Shown here: positions 8,987 through 17,371 of the stretch, in pieces
How positions within the stretch are numbered: the first letter of the stretch is position 1
How the letters are laid out: every line of letters begins with the position of its first letter
Origin: Hymenobacter citatus
Lineage (GTDB): Bacteria; Bacteroidota; Bacteroidia; Cytophagales; Hymenobacteraceae
NCBI RefSeq assembly: GCF_014333615.1
Contig: NZ_JACSCY010000013.1
Coordinates: 92,590-156,589, forward strand
DNA length: 64,000 nt
Direction of reading: 5' to 3'
Translations under genes and position numbers: made by a program
Notes under the pieces: model-generated
What the model saw: the letters and a program-made list of their open reading frames with translations, nothing else
Databases searched by the model: none
Told to the model about the DNA's origin: nothing

Positions 8987-9838
8987 ATGAACATACTTTA
9001 CACGGCGGCCTCCCTACTCACCCATGTGGAGCAGTGGCGGCAGGCGGGCAAGCGCATTGGGCTGGTGCCTACCATGGGCGCCCTGCACGAAGGCCACCTG
9101 CAATTGGTGCGCGCCGCAGCGGCGGCCAACGATGTGGTAGTGGTGAGCATCTTCGTCAACCCTACCCAGTTCAACAACCCCGACGACTTCCGGCTCTACC
9201 CCCGTCTGCCCGAGGCCGACGCTGCCCTGCTGGGCCCGGCAGGCTGCACGGCACTGTTCCTACCCTCCGTGGAGGAGATGTACCCAACGCCCACCGTGTT
9301 GCGGTTTGATTTTGGGTCGCTAGAGCGAGTGATGGAAGGCGCCCACCGGCCAGGCCACTTCAATGGGGTAGCCACGGTGGTAAGCAAGCTGTTTCACTTG
9401 TGCCAACCGCACCGCGCTTACTTCGGGCAGAAGGACTTACAACAGGTTGCCATCATCCGGCAGCTGGTAGCTGACTTGTCGTTTGCGCTGGAATTGGTGG
9501 TGTTCCCTACCGTACGAGAAGAAGACGGACTGGCGATGTCGTCGCGCAACCGGCGGCTCACGCCGGACGAGCGGGCCGTAGCGCCGCGCCTGTACGAGGC
9601 ACTACGTCAGGCTGCCGATCTGGTGCAGGCCGGTGCCGCGCCTGCTGCCGTGCAGGCCGCAGTAGCTGAGTATCTGGCTGCTACCCCTGCTATTTCACTG
9701 GAGTATATAGAGGTGGCCGACGCGCAAACGCTACAACCCTTGCCGGGGTCCTGGCAACAGCAGGACGCTGTGGCGCTGTGCTTAGCGGCGCACCTCGGTA
9801 GCGTGCGCCTGATTGATAATATAGTGGTGAAGTTGTGA
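8987..9838 (+). CDS. panC: Pantoate--beta-alanine ligase
   Basis: Last step of pantothenate synthesis: ATP-dependent joining of pantoate and beta-alanine. 283 residues, full length. Family motifs are visible in order: PTMGALHEGH (residues 29-38, ATP site), FVNPTQF, HRPGHFNGV, FGQKDLQQ and MSSRNRRL. It is divergent from glgA and followed by panD, which supplies beta-alanine. The last residues VVKL and the TGA stop lie inside the left arm of a repeat element (9827-10011), so the native C-terminus has been rewritten by the insertion. ATG 8987 is the only sensible start. Confidence 0.97.
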   Translation: MNILYTAASLLTHVEQWRQAGKRIGLVPTMGALHEGHLQLVRAAAAANDVVVVSIFVNPTQFNNPDDFRLYPRLPEADAALLGPAGCTALFLPSVEEMYPTPTVLRFDFGSLERVMEGAHRPGHFNGVATVVSKLFHLCQPHRAYFGQKDLQQVAIIRQLVADLSFALELVVFPTVREEDGLAMSSRNRRLTPDERAVAPRLYEALRQAADLVQAGAAPAAVQAAVAEYLAATPAISLEYIEVADAQTLQPLPGSWQQQDAVALCLAAHLGSVRLIDNIVVKL

Positions 9839-10011
9839 GTTTGTGAAGTTGTGAATGTGACAGCGTCTGTCATCCTGAGCGCAGCGAAGGACCTTCTCAC
9901 GATAGAGCGACGAGCGTCACAACGACTCGTTCTGCAAGCATAAGGTCCTTACGCTGCGCTCAGGATGACAGATGCTGTCACATTCACAACTTCACAAACG
10001 CACATCTTCAC
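9827..10011. repeat. REP-like long inverted repeat, copy 1
   Basis: Arms of about 70 nt are complementary with only a few mismatches. From outside inward: GTGAAGTTGTGAG-type units, GTCATCCTGAGCGCAGCG, AAGGACCTT, then a diverged centre and the reverse complement. It contains the panC stop codon in its left arm and ends about 30 bp before the panD -7 element, so it separates panC from panD. Confidence 0.92.
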
Positions 10012-10041
10012 CCTTGCACCATCTCACTGCTTTCCCCTCTG

Positions 10042-10049
10042 TATCTTTG
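10042..10049 (+). promoter_or_regulatory. Promoter -7 element for panD
   Basis: TATCTTTG is an exact TANNTTTG match 30 bp before the panD ATG. It suggests panD has its own promoter downstream of the repeat. A TTG exists at 10014-10016 but the spacing (25 bp) is long. Confidence 0.5.
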
Positions 10050-10078
10050 CGGGATATATTCCACCCGCTTTTTCACTC

Positions 10079-10426
10079 ATGCATATCGAGGTTCTGAAGT
10101 CGAAAATTCACCGCGCCAAAGTCACGCAGGCGGAGCTACATTATGTAGGTAGCATCACCATTGACGAGGACTTGCTGGACGCGGCCAACATGGTAGAAAA
10201 TGAGAAGGTGACCATCGTGAACGTGAACAACGGGGAGCGTTTTGAAACCTATACCATTCGTGGGGAGCGGGGCTCGGGCATGATCTGCCTAAATGGCCCG
10301 GCCGCCCGCCGCGTGGCCGTGGGCGACATCGTGATTATCTTCTCTTACGCCCTCATTGATTTCGCAGAAGCCCGCGCCCACAAGCCTACCCTCGTTTTCC
10401 CCGATCAGCATAACCGGCTGAGCTGA
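10079..10426 (+). CDS. panD: Aspartate 1-decarboxylase
   Basis: Pyruvoyl-dependent enzyme that makes beta-alanine from aspartate for PanC. The product is a 115-residue proenzyme of normal length. The self-cleavage site Gly24-Ser25 is present in YVGSITID; cleavage creates the pyruvoyl group on Ser25. The ATG at 10079 is chosen because it places this site at the canonical residue 24/25, and a longer open frame reads back into the repeat. It sits behind panC but is separated by a long hairpin, with its own -7 element. Confidence 0.97.
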   Translation: MHIEVLKSKIHRAKVTQAELHYVGSITIDEDLLDAANMVENEKVTIVNVNNGERFETYTIRGERGSGMICLNGPAARRVAVGDIVIIFSYALIDFAEARAHKPTLVFPDQHNRLS

Positions 10427-10465
10427 GTGGTTGCCAGCCAAGCCGCCGTGCCGGTGCTGTATGAT

Positions 10466-10566
10466 TGTCATCCTGAGCGCAGCGAAGGACCTTATGAGGC
10501 CAGAACGACAAGTGTAACAACGACTCGCTCTACTTCAACAAGGTCCCTCGTAAACGCAGGATGACA
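10466..10566. repeat. REP-like inverted repeat, copy 2 (degenerate)
   Basis: A left core (TGTCATCCTGAGCGCAGCG, then AAGGACCTT) and a right core (AAGGTCC...GCAGGATGACA) are recognisable but the outer arms are missing and the right arm has drifted. It lies between the panD stop and the next gene and looks like an old copy. Confidence 0.85.
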
Positions 10567-10618
10567 TTCTTTTTTTCTGATTATTAGTAACTCGCAACTT
10601 CTAAAAGGACCCGACTTG

Positions 10619-11671
10619 ATGAAGAAATTACTCAATGTTCTCAAATACGCGCTGCTGCTGGCTTTTTCGGTGGCCATGATGTGGTACGCCGTGCGTGGAT
10701 TGAACTTGAGTAGGGTAGGCGAATCTATTCTGCAAGCCAATTACTGGTGGCTGGGCCTGACGCTGCTCTTATCGGCGCTGGGCTATTTTAGTCGGGCCTA
10801 CCGCTGGAAAATGCAGATTGATGCCACCGGCTACCACCCATCCTATTGGGAAGTATACCACGCCATGATGGTTGGCTATCTGGCCAACCTGGTGCTGCCC
10901 CGCCTGGGCGAAGTGCTGCGCTGCTCGGTGCTGCGCCGCACCAGTGGGGTGCCGGTGCAGGTAGGGGTAGGCACTATGATTACGGAACGTATCATTGATG
11001 TGATAGTGCTAGGGCTGATTCTGGGCGCCACGTTGCTCTTGGCGTTCAACAAGTTCTGGAGCTTTGCCACAGGACTCGTAACCGACAAGTACGATACGCT
11101 AGGGCAGAGCAAGCAAACGCTTATTGCGCTGGCTGTTATTGGCTTAGGCCTCGGCGTTGTATCTGTGTACCTGCTGTGGCGAAACCTGGAGCGGTTGCGG
11201 CAGCACCGGGTGTTTGGCAAAGTGCTCAGCTTTGTGAAAGGAATGCTAGCGGGTGTTTTCAGCATCCGCCGGATGCCCCATAAAGGCACCTTTCTGCTGC
11301 ATACCATCTTCACCTGGGTGGTGTATTTTTTGATGGGTTACCTGGCGTTTTTTGCCTTTCCGGCCACTCAGCACCTGGGGCTAGTAGCGGCGTTGGCAGT
11401 GCTCACCTTTGGTACGTTTGGGATGGCGGCTCCGGTACAGGGCGGCTTTGGTGTATACCACGTGCTGGTGCAGAGCACATTGCTGGTGTACGGTATTTCA
11501 AAGGAAGATGGCATCGTATACGCCTTGGTAGTGCACGGCTCGCAAACGCTATTAGTAGTGCTGATGGGCGGCATCAGCTTTGCCCTGAGTATGGTACAAT
11601 CAAGCCGGGCGGGCCGCCAAGTATCCGCGAAACCGCTGGCCGCAAGATCCCCCGCGCATGTTGTGGAGTAA
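10619..11671 (+). CDS. Lysylphosphatidylglycerol synthase TM region / flippase-like protein
   Basis: 350-residue polytopic membrane protein of the UPF0104 type (DUF2156-lacking MprF-like flippase domain). Hydrophobic segments are spread along the whole chain, with the conserved region PRLGEVLRCSVLRR near residue 100 and the GxGGFGVYH-type segment (APVQGGFGVYH) near 275-285. There is no soluble aminoacyl-transferase domain, so a lipid translocation role is more likely than lysyl transfer; the substrate is unknown. A TTG codon precedes the ATG at 10619; the ATG is used. The stop overlaps the rfaE2 start by 14 bp, giving a probable operon. Confidence 0.85.
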   Translation: MKKLLNVLKYALLLAFSVAMMWYAVRGLNLSRVGESILQANYWWLGLTLLLSALGYFSRAYRWKMQIDATGYHPSYWEVYHAMMVGYLANLVLPRLGEVLRCSVLRRTSGVPVQVGVGTMITERIIDVIVLGLILGATLLLAFNKFWSFATGLVTDKYDTLGQSKQTLIALAVIGLGLGVVSVYLLWRNLERLRQHRVFGKVLSFVKGMLAGVFSIRRMPHKGTFLLHTIFTWVVYFLMGYLAFFAFPATQHLGLVAALAVLTFGTFGMAAPVQGGFGVYHVLVQSTLLVYGISKEDGIVYALVVHGSQTLLVVLMGGISFALSMVQSSRAGRQVSAKPLAARSPAHVVE

Positions 11672-12146
11672 AGACAAGATTTTGAGTCTGGAGGCAGCCG
11701 TAGCCCAACGCGCCGTGTGGCGTACCAGCAACCGCCGCGTAGTGTTCACCAATGGCTGCTTCGATTTGCTGCACCTGGGCCACGTCGACTACTTGGAAAA
11801 GGCCCGGCACTTGGGCGATGTGTTGATGGTGGGTCTCAACACCGACCGCTCGGTGGGCAATCTGAAGCCCGGCCGGCCGCTGCAAGACGAAATGGCACGC
11901 GCCCGTATCCTGGCTTCCCTTTTGTTTGTGGATGCTGTGGTGCTATTCGACGAGCCTACCCCGCTGACCCTGATTGAGCAGCTACAACCCGACATTCTGG
12001 TGAAAGGCGACGACTATGCAATCAGTGGAATTGTGGGCCACGAAACGGTGTTACAAAACGGTGGCGAGGTGCGCACCGTACCGTTGGTAGACGGCTACAG
12101 CACTACCCGCATTGTCGAGCGTATCCGCCAACAGTTTCAACCCTAA
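11658..12146 (+). CDS. rfaE2: D-glycero-beta-D-manno-heptose 1-phosphate adenylyltransferase
   Basis: 162-residue nucleotidyltransferase, equivalent to the C-terminal domain of HldE/RfaE. It adds AMP to heptose-1-phosphate in ADP-heptose synthesis for lipopolysaccharide core. The signature FTNGCFDLLHLGHVDYL contains the HxGH motif at residues 39-42; VKGDDY and the C-terminal DGYSTTRIVERI are also typical. Stand-alone RfaE2 without the kinase domain is usual in Bacteroidota. It overlaps the upstream membrane protein gene by 14 bp and is followed after 15 bp by the metallopeptidase gene, so the three are probably co-transcribed. Confidence 0.94.
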   Translation: MLWSKDKILSLEAAVAQRAVWRTSNRRVVFTNGCFDLLHLGHVDYLEKARHLGDVLMVGLNTDRSVGNLKPGRPLQDEMARARILASLLFVDAVVLFDEPTPLTLIEQLQPDILVKGDDYAISGIVGHETVLQNGGEVRTVPLVDGYSTTRIVERIRQQFQP

Positions 12147-12161
12147 CGACTCTCCTGTACG

Positions 12162-12857
12162 ATGTACCACATAACGCCCATGTATTTCCTGATTATTCTG
12201 GCCATGATTGTGAGTGGTCTGATTCAGTGGCGCTTGCGCAGCAAATTTGCCAAATATGCGCAGGTAGGCCTGCAATCTAATTTATCGGGGCGGCAAATTG
12301 CCGAGCTGATGCTGCAAGACCATGGCATTACTGATGTTCGCGTTATCTCTACCCCCGGCAAACTCTCCGACCACTACAACCCCACCGACAAGACGGTGAA
12401 CCTAAGCGAAGCCGTGTATGAGGAGCGTAGCGCCGCCGCTGCTGCCGTAGCAGCCCATGAGTGCGGCCACGCCGTGCAGCACGCCACCGCATACGCCGCG
12501 TTGCAATTTCGGTCGGCCATGGTGCCGGTGCTCAGCTCCGTTTCCAAGTACATGACTTGGATTCTGCTAGCGGGCATTTTCATGCTCCAAACCACAGCCA
12601 TACCACTCTGGATTGGTATTGCGCTGTTCTCGCTCACTACCCTGTTTAGCTTTGTAACCCTACCCGTAGAGTTCGACGCCTCACGCCGTGCCTTGGCGTG
12701 GATAGACCGCCGGGGCATTGTGACGCAGCAAGAACACGCTATGGCAAAAGACGCTCTCTGGTGGGCCGCCATGACATACGTAGTAGCTGCACTGGCTTCG
12801 CTAGCTACGCTGCTCTATTATGTGAGTATTGCCATGGGTGGCCGCGACCGGCGTTAA
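12162..12857 (+). CDS. Membrane zinc metallopeptidase (YugP/DUF2268-like neutral protease family)
   Basis: 231-residue integral membrane protein with an HExxH zinc motif, AAHECGHAVQH (His99, Glu100, His103). One N-terminal helix (about 7-24) and two or three hydrophobic segments after the motif (about 125-165 and 200-223) place it in the inner membrane. This matches the putative neutral zinc metallopeptidase family represented by B. subtilis YugP. Substrates are not known. An in-frame ATG at 12180 is an alternative start that would remove six residues. It is the last gene of the rfaE2 group; a strong terminator follows. Confidence 0.88.
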   Translation: MYHITPMYFLIILAMIVSGLIQWRLRSKFAKYAQVGLQSNLSGRQIAELMLQDHGITDVRVISTPGKLSDHYNPTDKTVNLSEAVYEERSAAAAAVAAHECGHAVQHATAYAALQFRSAMVPVLSSVSKYMTWILLAGIFMLQTTAIPLWIGIALFSLTTLFSFVTLPVEFDASRRALAWIDRRGIVTQQEHAMAKDALWWAAMTYVVAALASLATLLYYVSIAMGGRDRR

Positions 12858-12897
12858 GGTAGTACGCAACTCCGCACTATACTATAAGATAAGGGAA

Positions 12898-12924
12898 CCC
12901 TCCGCCATAGGCGGAGGGTTTTTT
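12898..12924 (+). terminator. Terminator after the metallopeptidase gene
   Basis: A 9-bp GC-rich stem (CCCTCCGCC / GGCGGAGGG) with a 3-nt loop is followed by TTTTTT, the textbook intrinsic terminator form. Confidence 0.9.
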
Positions 12925-13003
12925 AGTACCCATCGATCTGCTATAAAGAAGCACAAATAGGAGAAAAATTAGGTCATTGACCGTATCGCTAACGTTTGCG
13001 GAG

Positions 13004-13011
13004 TAAATTTG
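13004..13011 (+). promoter_or_regulatory. Promoter -7 element for the acyl-CoA dehydrogenase
   Basis: TAAATTTG matches TANNTTTG exactly 35 bp before the ATG at 13047. A TTG at 12977-12979 is 24 bp upstream, slightly far. Confidence 0.5.
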
Positions 13012-13046
13012 ACTTCTGAATTCCACCCCACCCACATTACTAGAGT

Positions 13047-14186
13047 ATGAATTTTCAACTGACTGAAGAACAATTAGCCGTACAAGCTGCCGCCCGCGAT
13101 TTTGCCCAGAGCGAGTTATGGTCGGGCGTGATTGAGCGTGATGAGCACCAGAAGTTTCCCACGGAGCAGGTTCGCAAGATGGGCGAATTGGGCTTTATGG
13201 GCATGATGGTAAGCCCCGAGTACGGTGGCAGTGGCCTCGATACAGTGTCGTATGTGCTGGCTATGGAGGAAATCTCGAAAGTTGATGCTTCCTGCTCCGT
13301 CATTATGTCAGTGAACAACTCACTGGTATGCTGGGGCTTGGAGAAGTATGGCACCGAGGAGCAGAAACAGAAATACCTCACCAAGCTGGCCTCCGGCGAG
13401 CAGATAGGCGCCTTCTGCCTATCCGAGCCCGAAGCTGGTTCCGACGCTACTATGCAGCGCACCACGGCCGAGGATAAAGGAGACCACTACCTATTAAATG
13501 GTACCAAAAACTGGATTACTAATGGGTCGTCGGCCTCTGTATACTTGGTTATTGCCCAAACCAATCCAGAGTTGAAGCACCGAGGCATCAATGCTTTTAT
13601 TGTAGAGAAAGATACGCCGGGTTTTGTAATTGGCTTGAAGGAGAACAAGCTAGGTATTCGTGGTTCCGATACGCACTCCCTGATGTTCACGGACGTGCGC
13701 GTACCTAAGGAGAACCGGATTGGCGAGGATGGCTTCGGGTTCAAGTTTGCTATGCAAGTGCTGGCAGGCGGACGCATTGGTATTGCCGCACAGGCACTCG
13801 GCATTGCATCTGGCGCACTAGAACTGTCGCTGAAGTACGCGCAGGAGCGAAAAGCATTTGGCGTTGAAATCTCCAAGCACCAAGCCATTCAATTCAAGCT
13901 GGCGGATATGGCTACCAACATAGATGCGGCTCGTCTGCTCTGCTTGCAAGCTGCTAGTGATAAGGATAATGGGCTAGATTACGCCAAATCGGGCGCTATG
14001 GCCAAGCTCTTTGCCTCCAAAACGGCCATGGATACGGCAGTAGAAGCAGTGCAAATTCATGGAGGATATGGCTTTGTGAAGGAATATCACGTAGAACGCA
14101 TGATGCGAGACGCGAAAATCACGCAGATTTACGAGGGTACTTCCGAGATACAGAAAATTGTAATCTCACGCGAACTATTAAAATAA
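13047..14186 (+). CDS. Acyl-CoA dehydrogenase (short-chain type)
   Basis: 379-residue FAD enzyme that oxidises acyl-CoA to trans-2-enoyl-CoA in beta-oxidation or branched-chain amino acid breakdown, passing electrons to ETF. Typical segments are seen: CLSEPEAGSDA (FAD/substrate loop), the RKAFGVEISKHQAIQFKLADM helix region, VQIHGGYGFVKEYHVER, and IYEGTSEIQ, whose Glu363 is the expected catalytic base of the butyryl-CoA dehydrogenase group. Length and start are normal. It is a single gene after its own promoter and is not part of a visible fatty-acid operon, so substrate length cannot be set from context. Confidence 0.95.
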   Translation: MNFQLTEEQLAVQAAARDFAQSELWSGVIERDEHQKFPTEQVRKMGELGFMGMMVSPEYGGSGLDTVSYVLAMEEISKVDASCSVIMSVNNSLVCWGLEKYGTEEQKQKYLTKLASGEQIGAFCLSEPEAGSDATMQRTTAEDKGDHYLLNGTKNWITNGSSASVYLVIAQTNPELKHRGINAFIVEKDTPGFVIGLKENKLGIRGSDTHSLMFTDVRVPKENRIGEDGFGFKFAMQVLAGGRIGIAAQALGIASGALELSLKYAQERKAFGVEISKHQAIQFKLADMATNIDAARLLCLQAASDKDNGLDYAKSGAMAKLFASKTAMDTAVEAVQIHGGYGFVKEYHVERMMRDAKITQIYEGTSEIQKIVISRELLK

Positions 14187-14343
14187 TAATATATATTGTC
14201 TAATTTCGGGATTTATTGTACAAAACTTAGTGGTAATTAGTTTTTGTTTTCGTTTTTGTGAATTTTTATATGTTTATTTGCATTGTCTAGAAAAAGACCT
14301 AGTTACGTCTGGCATTAACACAATATACCACCTCCCCTAAGAA

Positions 14344-15267
14344 ATGGAAGATTACAATAAAGTGATTGAATCACTGGGAGTTCGTTACATCAAAGCGAAA
14401 AATCTGGTATTGCAGCAGCCCTTCACTGTTCGTAATTCTTACGATATGGGGAACAACCTTATTCTATTACATAAGGGCCGCATCGCTTTCGGGGATGAGG
14501 AACAAGTGATAGAAGAAGGCGAAATGTTGTTTATCCCAGGTGGCCGCGCTACACGCGTGAGCTACGGCCAAAGCGGCGGTAAGCTCATCAGCAACGACGA
14601 CCTGATTACCAACAAAGACAAGTTCTTTCACTCCAATTCCGACCTCGACCTGATTGGTGACGCTGAGGAAAGCCATAGCTTCGTGAGCTTCGAAGCCAAG
14701 GTGTTTGACTCGGTTAACTTTTTCTCTTCGCTGGATGTGCCGGCTTTCGTTATCTCCAATAACTCCAAGCTGGCTAACCTGGTCATTAAGGTAGTAGAGG
14801 AAAGCCTACAGGACCTCCCCGGCCGCGAGCGACTGATTACGATTTACACCGAGAATATTGTGGTGGAAATTGTACGTTACATCTTGAAAAACAAGATGTT
14901 CGTAGAGCAGCTCGCTACCAACAGCACCTACTTCAAGGACCCGCGCCTCATCGACCTGTTCAACTACATCAAGGAGAACATCGGCGGCGACCTGTCCAAC
15001 AAAGTACTGTCGGGCGTAGCAAACGTGAGCGAAGATTATGTGGGGCAATATTTCAAAATGCTGACCGGCATTAATCCGCAGGACTACATCGAATACCAGC
15101 GCATGGAGCGTGCTGTGTTCTTGCTACGTACTACTAAGAAGAGCATCCGCGACATCGGCAAAGAGGTAGGCTACAAGGATACCGCGTATTTCTGCCGTCG
15201 TTTCAAGATGATGTTCGGTATTCCTGCCGGTAAGATGCGCCGTCGCGAGTCGGCTATGAACATCTAA
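14344..15267 (+). CDS. AraC family transcriptional regulator
   Basis: 307-residue DNA-binding protein. The N-terminal part (about 20-80) looks like a cupin-type effector domain with alternating strands and the EEGEMLFIPGGRATRV segment. The C-terminal ~100 residues form the AraC double helix-turn-helix: LSGVANVSEDYVGQYFKMLTG (first HTH) and IRDIGKEVGYKDTAYFCRRFKMMFG (second HTH), followed by the PAGKMRRRE end. Orthologues with almost identical HTH regions are common in Cytophagales. A 157-bp AT-rich upstream region separates it from the acyl-CoA dehydrogenase; no exact -7 element was found in it. The target genes are unknown. Confidence 0.93.
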   Translation: MEDYNKVIESLGVRYIKAKNLVLQQPFTVRNSYDMGNNLILLHKGRIAFGDEEQVIEEGEMLFIPGGRATRVSYGQSGGKLISNDDLITNKDKFFHSNSDLDLIGDAEESHSFVSFEAKVFDSVNFFSSLDVPAFVISNNSKLANLVIKVVEESLQDLPGRERLITIYTENIVVEIVRYILKNKMFVEQLATNSTYFKDPRLIDLFNYIKENIGGDLSNKVLSGVANVSEDYVGQYFKMLTGINPQDYIEYQRMERAVFLLRTTKKSIRDIGKEVGYKDTAYFCRRFKMMFGIPAGKMRRRESAMNI

Positions 15268-15332
15268 ATCACGGATTTGGTCGGGTTTTTCGGATTCCGC
15301 GGATTTTGTGGACGATTATGATGCAAATAAGA

Positions 15333-15357
15333 ACGCCCGGCCTTAGGCCGGGCGTTG
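15333..15357 (+). terminator. Hairpin between araC-type gene and GGGP synthase gene
   Basis: Arms ACGCCCGGCC and GGCCGGGCGT with a TTA loop (15333-15342, 15346-15355) lie between convergent genes. The T-run is weak on both sides. Confidence 0.65.
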
Positions 15358-15387
15358 TTGCGTTACTGGGGTAGGAATTGGCTGACG

Positions 15388-16152
15388 TTATTCCGTAAGA
15401 GTAGCATTAAAGCTATGTACGAGTTGCGCCATTTCAGCCAGAAAGCCGGGGTCTTTTTCGATCTGATTGCCAACCACCAGCACGTCGGCGCCGGCGCTGA
15501 AGGCGGCATGGGCTTTCTCAGTGGTGTTGATGCCCCCGCCCACAATAAGTGGAACCTCCACGGCGGCTCGCACGGCGCTAATCATGGCCGGTGTGATGGG
15601 GTAAAGAGCGCCACTGCCGCCATCCAGGAAAATCAGGCGAAGGCCTAGCTGTTCGCCAGCCATGGCGGTGCAGGCAGCAATAGCGGGTTTGTCGTAGGGT
15701 AGGGGAGTGGTGCCGCTCATATAGCTGGCTGTGGTCTGTCTACCCGTATCTACCAACATATAGCCAGTAGGCAGTATTTGTAAGCCGCTTTGTCGGAGCG
15801 CGGGTGCTGCAATAACATGTTGCCCGATCAGAAACTCCGGATTGCGACCCGAAATCAAAGACAGTAGCAGAATGCCGTCGGCCTGCGCATCTAGGTGCAG
15901 GCTATGGCTTGGAAATAGCACCACCGGCACCGAACTACGGTGTTTTATAAAACGAATGAGGGTAGCCTGGTGCGTTGTTGTCACCAAGCTACCGCCCACA
16001 AAAAAGTAATCTATTGGATGTTGTTCACTTAGCGTCAGCAACTGCTCGCAACCGGCTTGGTCTAGCTGGTCGGGGTCGAGGAGAACGGCCAGCGCCTTCT
16101 GGCCGCGCAAGCGACGGGTTACAAACGTATCATACAGCGGGTCGAGGCGCAT
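15388..16152 (-). CDS. Geranylgeranylglyceryl/heptaprenylglyceryl phosphate synthase (PcrB/GGGPS family)
   Basis: 254-residue TIM-barrel prenyltransferase that joins an isoprenoid diphosphate to glycerol-1-phosphate through an ether bond. Evidence: LLDPDQLDQ near the N-terminus (Mg/PPi binding), FVGGSLVTTT, ILLLSLISGRNPEFLIG, and the phosphate-binding loop LIVGGGINTTEKAHAAF with GADVLVVGN near the C-terminus. Bacteroidota members of this family are known to make geranylgeranyl-type ethers in vitro; the physiological lipid is unclear. The start is the ATG at 16152 (MRLDPLYDTF), overlapping the upstream gene by 23 bp, so a three-gene operon (holin-like, hypothetical, GGGPS) is likely. Confidence 0.93.
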   Translation of the reverse strand: MRLDPLYDTFVTRRLRGQKALAVLLDPDQLDQAGCEQLLTLSEQHPIDYFFVGGSLVTTTHQATLIRFIKHRSSVPVVLFPSHSLHLDAQADGILLLSLISGRNPEFLIGQHVIAAPALRQSGLQILPTGYMLVDTGRQTTASYMSGTTPLPYDKPAIAACTAMAGEQLGLRLIFLDGGSGALYPITPAMISAVRAAVEVPLIVGGGINTTEKAHAAFSAGADVLVVGNQIEKDPGFLAEMAQLVHSFNATLTE

Positions 16153-16840
16153 GCGCGTCGTCGTGGTGGTAAGTAAAATCAATATCCCGGGTTTCCGGCT
16201 CGGGAGGAGTGGCAAGGTCGGGATTTTTGACCAGAGGCAAATATTCTCCTACCTTTTTCGCAGCGTAGGCCATCACTACGGCCGTAGCTTGCGCCATCAG
16301 CATCTTACCCGTATCCGACTTCAGGAAAGCCTGCACGCCGTCGGCGAGGATAGACGAGAAGCCGGAGCCTTCGTCGTCTGGCTCCGCTGCCTGGTAGTGA
16401 GGTGCGGAGAAGCGATTGGGCTGCGGCGGAAGCGGGGGAAACGGGTCGGCCTCAGGCGCGTCGGTGTGGTATACATCGGGGGCCAGTTGGGCCGGTCGGC
16501 CGTGGCTATGTGAGGCGGTGAGCGGTGCGCTACCAAAGCCCAGGTCGTCCGTTACGGCGCCTACCCCTAGCGGAGCGCCGGATTTCAGGCGCTTCTTTTT
16601 CTTCCGGCCTTTGGAGCCAGCAGACAGCTTTTTGGCCGATGACTTGCTGCTACCAAATACCTTGCTCAGCAGCCATACGCCGCTGGCTACTCCTGCCCCA
16701 ACAAGCGCAATCTTACCTACCTTCCGGGTTTTCTCTTTGATTTCTTCCACGTCACCCATCAGGGCGCGTTCGTATTCCAATTTCTGACGCTCCAGAAATT
16801 CTCTTTCGTTCTCAAACAACGGATTATGTAGCTCAGCCAT
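16130..16840 (-). CDS. Hypothetical membrane-associated protein
   Basis: 236 residues, not recognised. The N-terminus is charged and helical (NEREFLERQKLEYERALMG). A short hydrophobic helix (about 43-61, VGKIALVGAGVASGVWLLS) is followed by a Lys/Ser-rich stretch with a GRKKKKRLK cluster. The middle is Pro/His-rich and low in complexity, and a second weakly hydrophobic segment lies about 180-200 (MLMAQATAVVMAYAAKKV). It sits between the holin-like gene (5 bp upstream) and GGGPS (23-bp overlap), so it is probably membrane-linked and co-expressed with them. Similar small proteins accompany phage-holin-like DUF1469 proteins in this group, but I can assign no function. Confidence 0.75.
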   Translation of the reverse strand: MAELHNPLFENEREFLERQKLEYERALMGDVEEIKEKTRKVGKIALVGAGVASGVWLLSKVFGSSKSSAKKLSAGSKGRKKKKRLKSGAPLGVGAVTDDLGFGSAPLTASHSHGRPAQLAPDVYHTDAPEADPFPPLPPQPNRFSAPHYQAAEPDDEGSGFSSILADGVQAFLKSDTGKMLMAQATAVVMAYAAKKVGEYLPLVKNPDLATPPEPETRDIDFTYHHDDAHAPRPAV

Positions 16841-16845
16841 GCGCG

Positions 16846-17220
16846 TTATGCTTGACGCTTATCAGATTTATAGATCGTGTTGTCCAGCAGCCTATCGGCT
16901 ACTCCCTGAAACACTTTTTTATCGACGCCGACCAAAAAGATGATGAGCAGCAATAGGTAGAAACCTGCTACGATGCCGAAACCCCAAAACGGACTATCGA
17001 GCGCCGAGTTGAGCGCCAGGCCTGCAAAAACGCTCACGAAGATGAGGAAAAACAAACCGATTACGGCCATAGTGATGCCATGTGCCGCCCCCACAAAGGC
17101 CGTCTTTGCTTTCTCTTGGGCTTCCAGCCGAAGGATATCGATACGTGTATCGAGGTAGCCTTTCAGATTGCCGAAAAGGCTATCGTTGTGGGGTGTTTTA
17201 GCGTCGTTGTTGAAGGCCAT
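16846..17220 (-). CDS. Phage holin family protein (Holin-X/DUF1469-like)
   Basis: 124-residue membrane protein: an N-terminal amphipathic helix (GNLKGYLDTRIDILRLEAQEKAK), two strong transmembrane helices (about 44-70 and 79-98) and a cationic tail. This matches the chromosomal holin-X/DUF1469 family found widely in bacteria. The name comes from weak similarity to phage holins; there are no phage genes near it, so lysis activity should not be assumed. It is the first gene of the minus-strand operon ending with GGGPS, a membrane-lipid gene, which fits a membrane-organising role. Confidence 0.85.
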   Translation of the reverse strand: MAFNNDAKTPHNDSLFGNLKGYLDTRIDILRLEAQEKAKTAFVGAAHGITMAVIGLFFLIFVSVFAGLALNSALDSPFWGFGIVAGFYLLLLIIFLVGVDKKVFQGVADRLLDNTIYKSDKRQA

Positions 17221-17371
17221 ACGGCGGAAAAAAAAGATGGCAGATAGATAAAGCTAGCAGCAGAACGCTGATTTGGCCGTTAGGAAAGCGGATCAGCCAA
17301 ATGGTTTGTCATACGCAAAAGCAACTATCACGTCTGAATTTTGCGTTATTTTTACTGATAACTCCCGCACT

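Noticed and set aside
16846..17220. Prophage remnant because of the holin-like gene
   Set aside because: The holin-X/DUF1469 family is chromosomal in many bacteria, and no capsid, tail, integrase or lysin genes are near.
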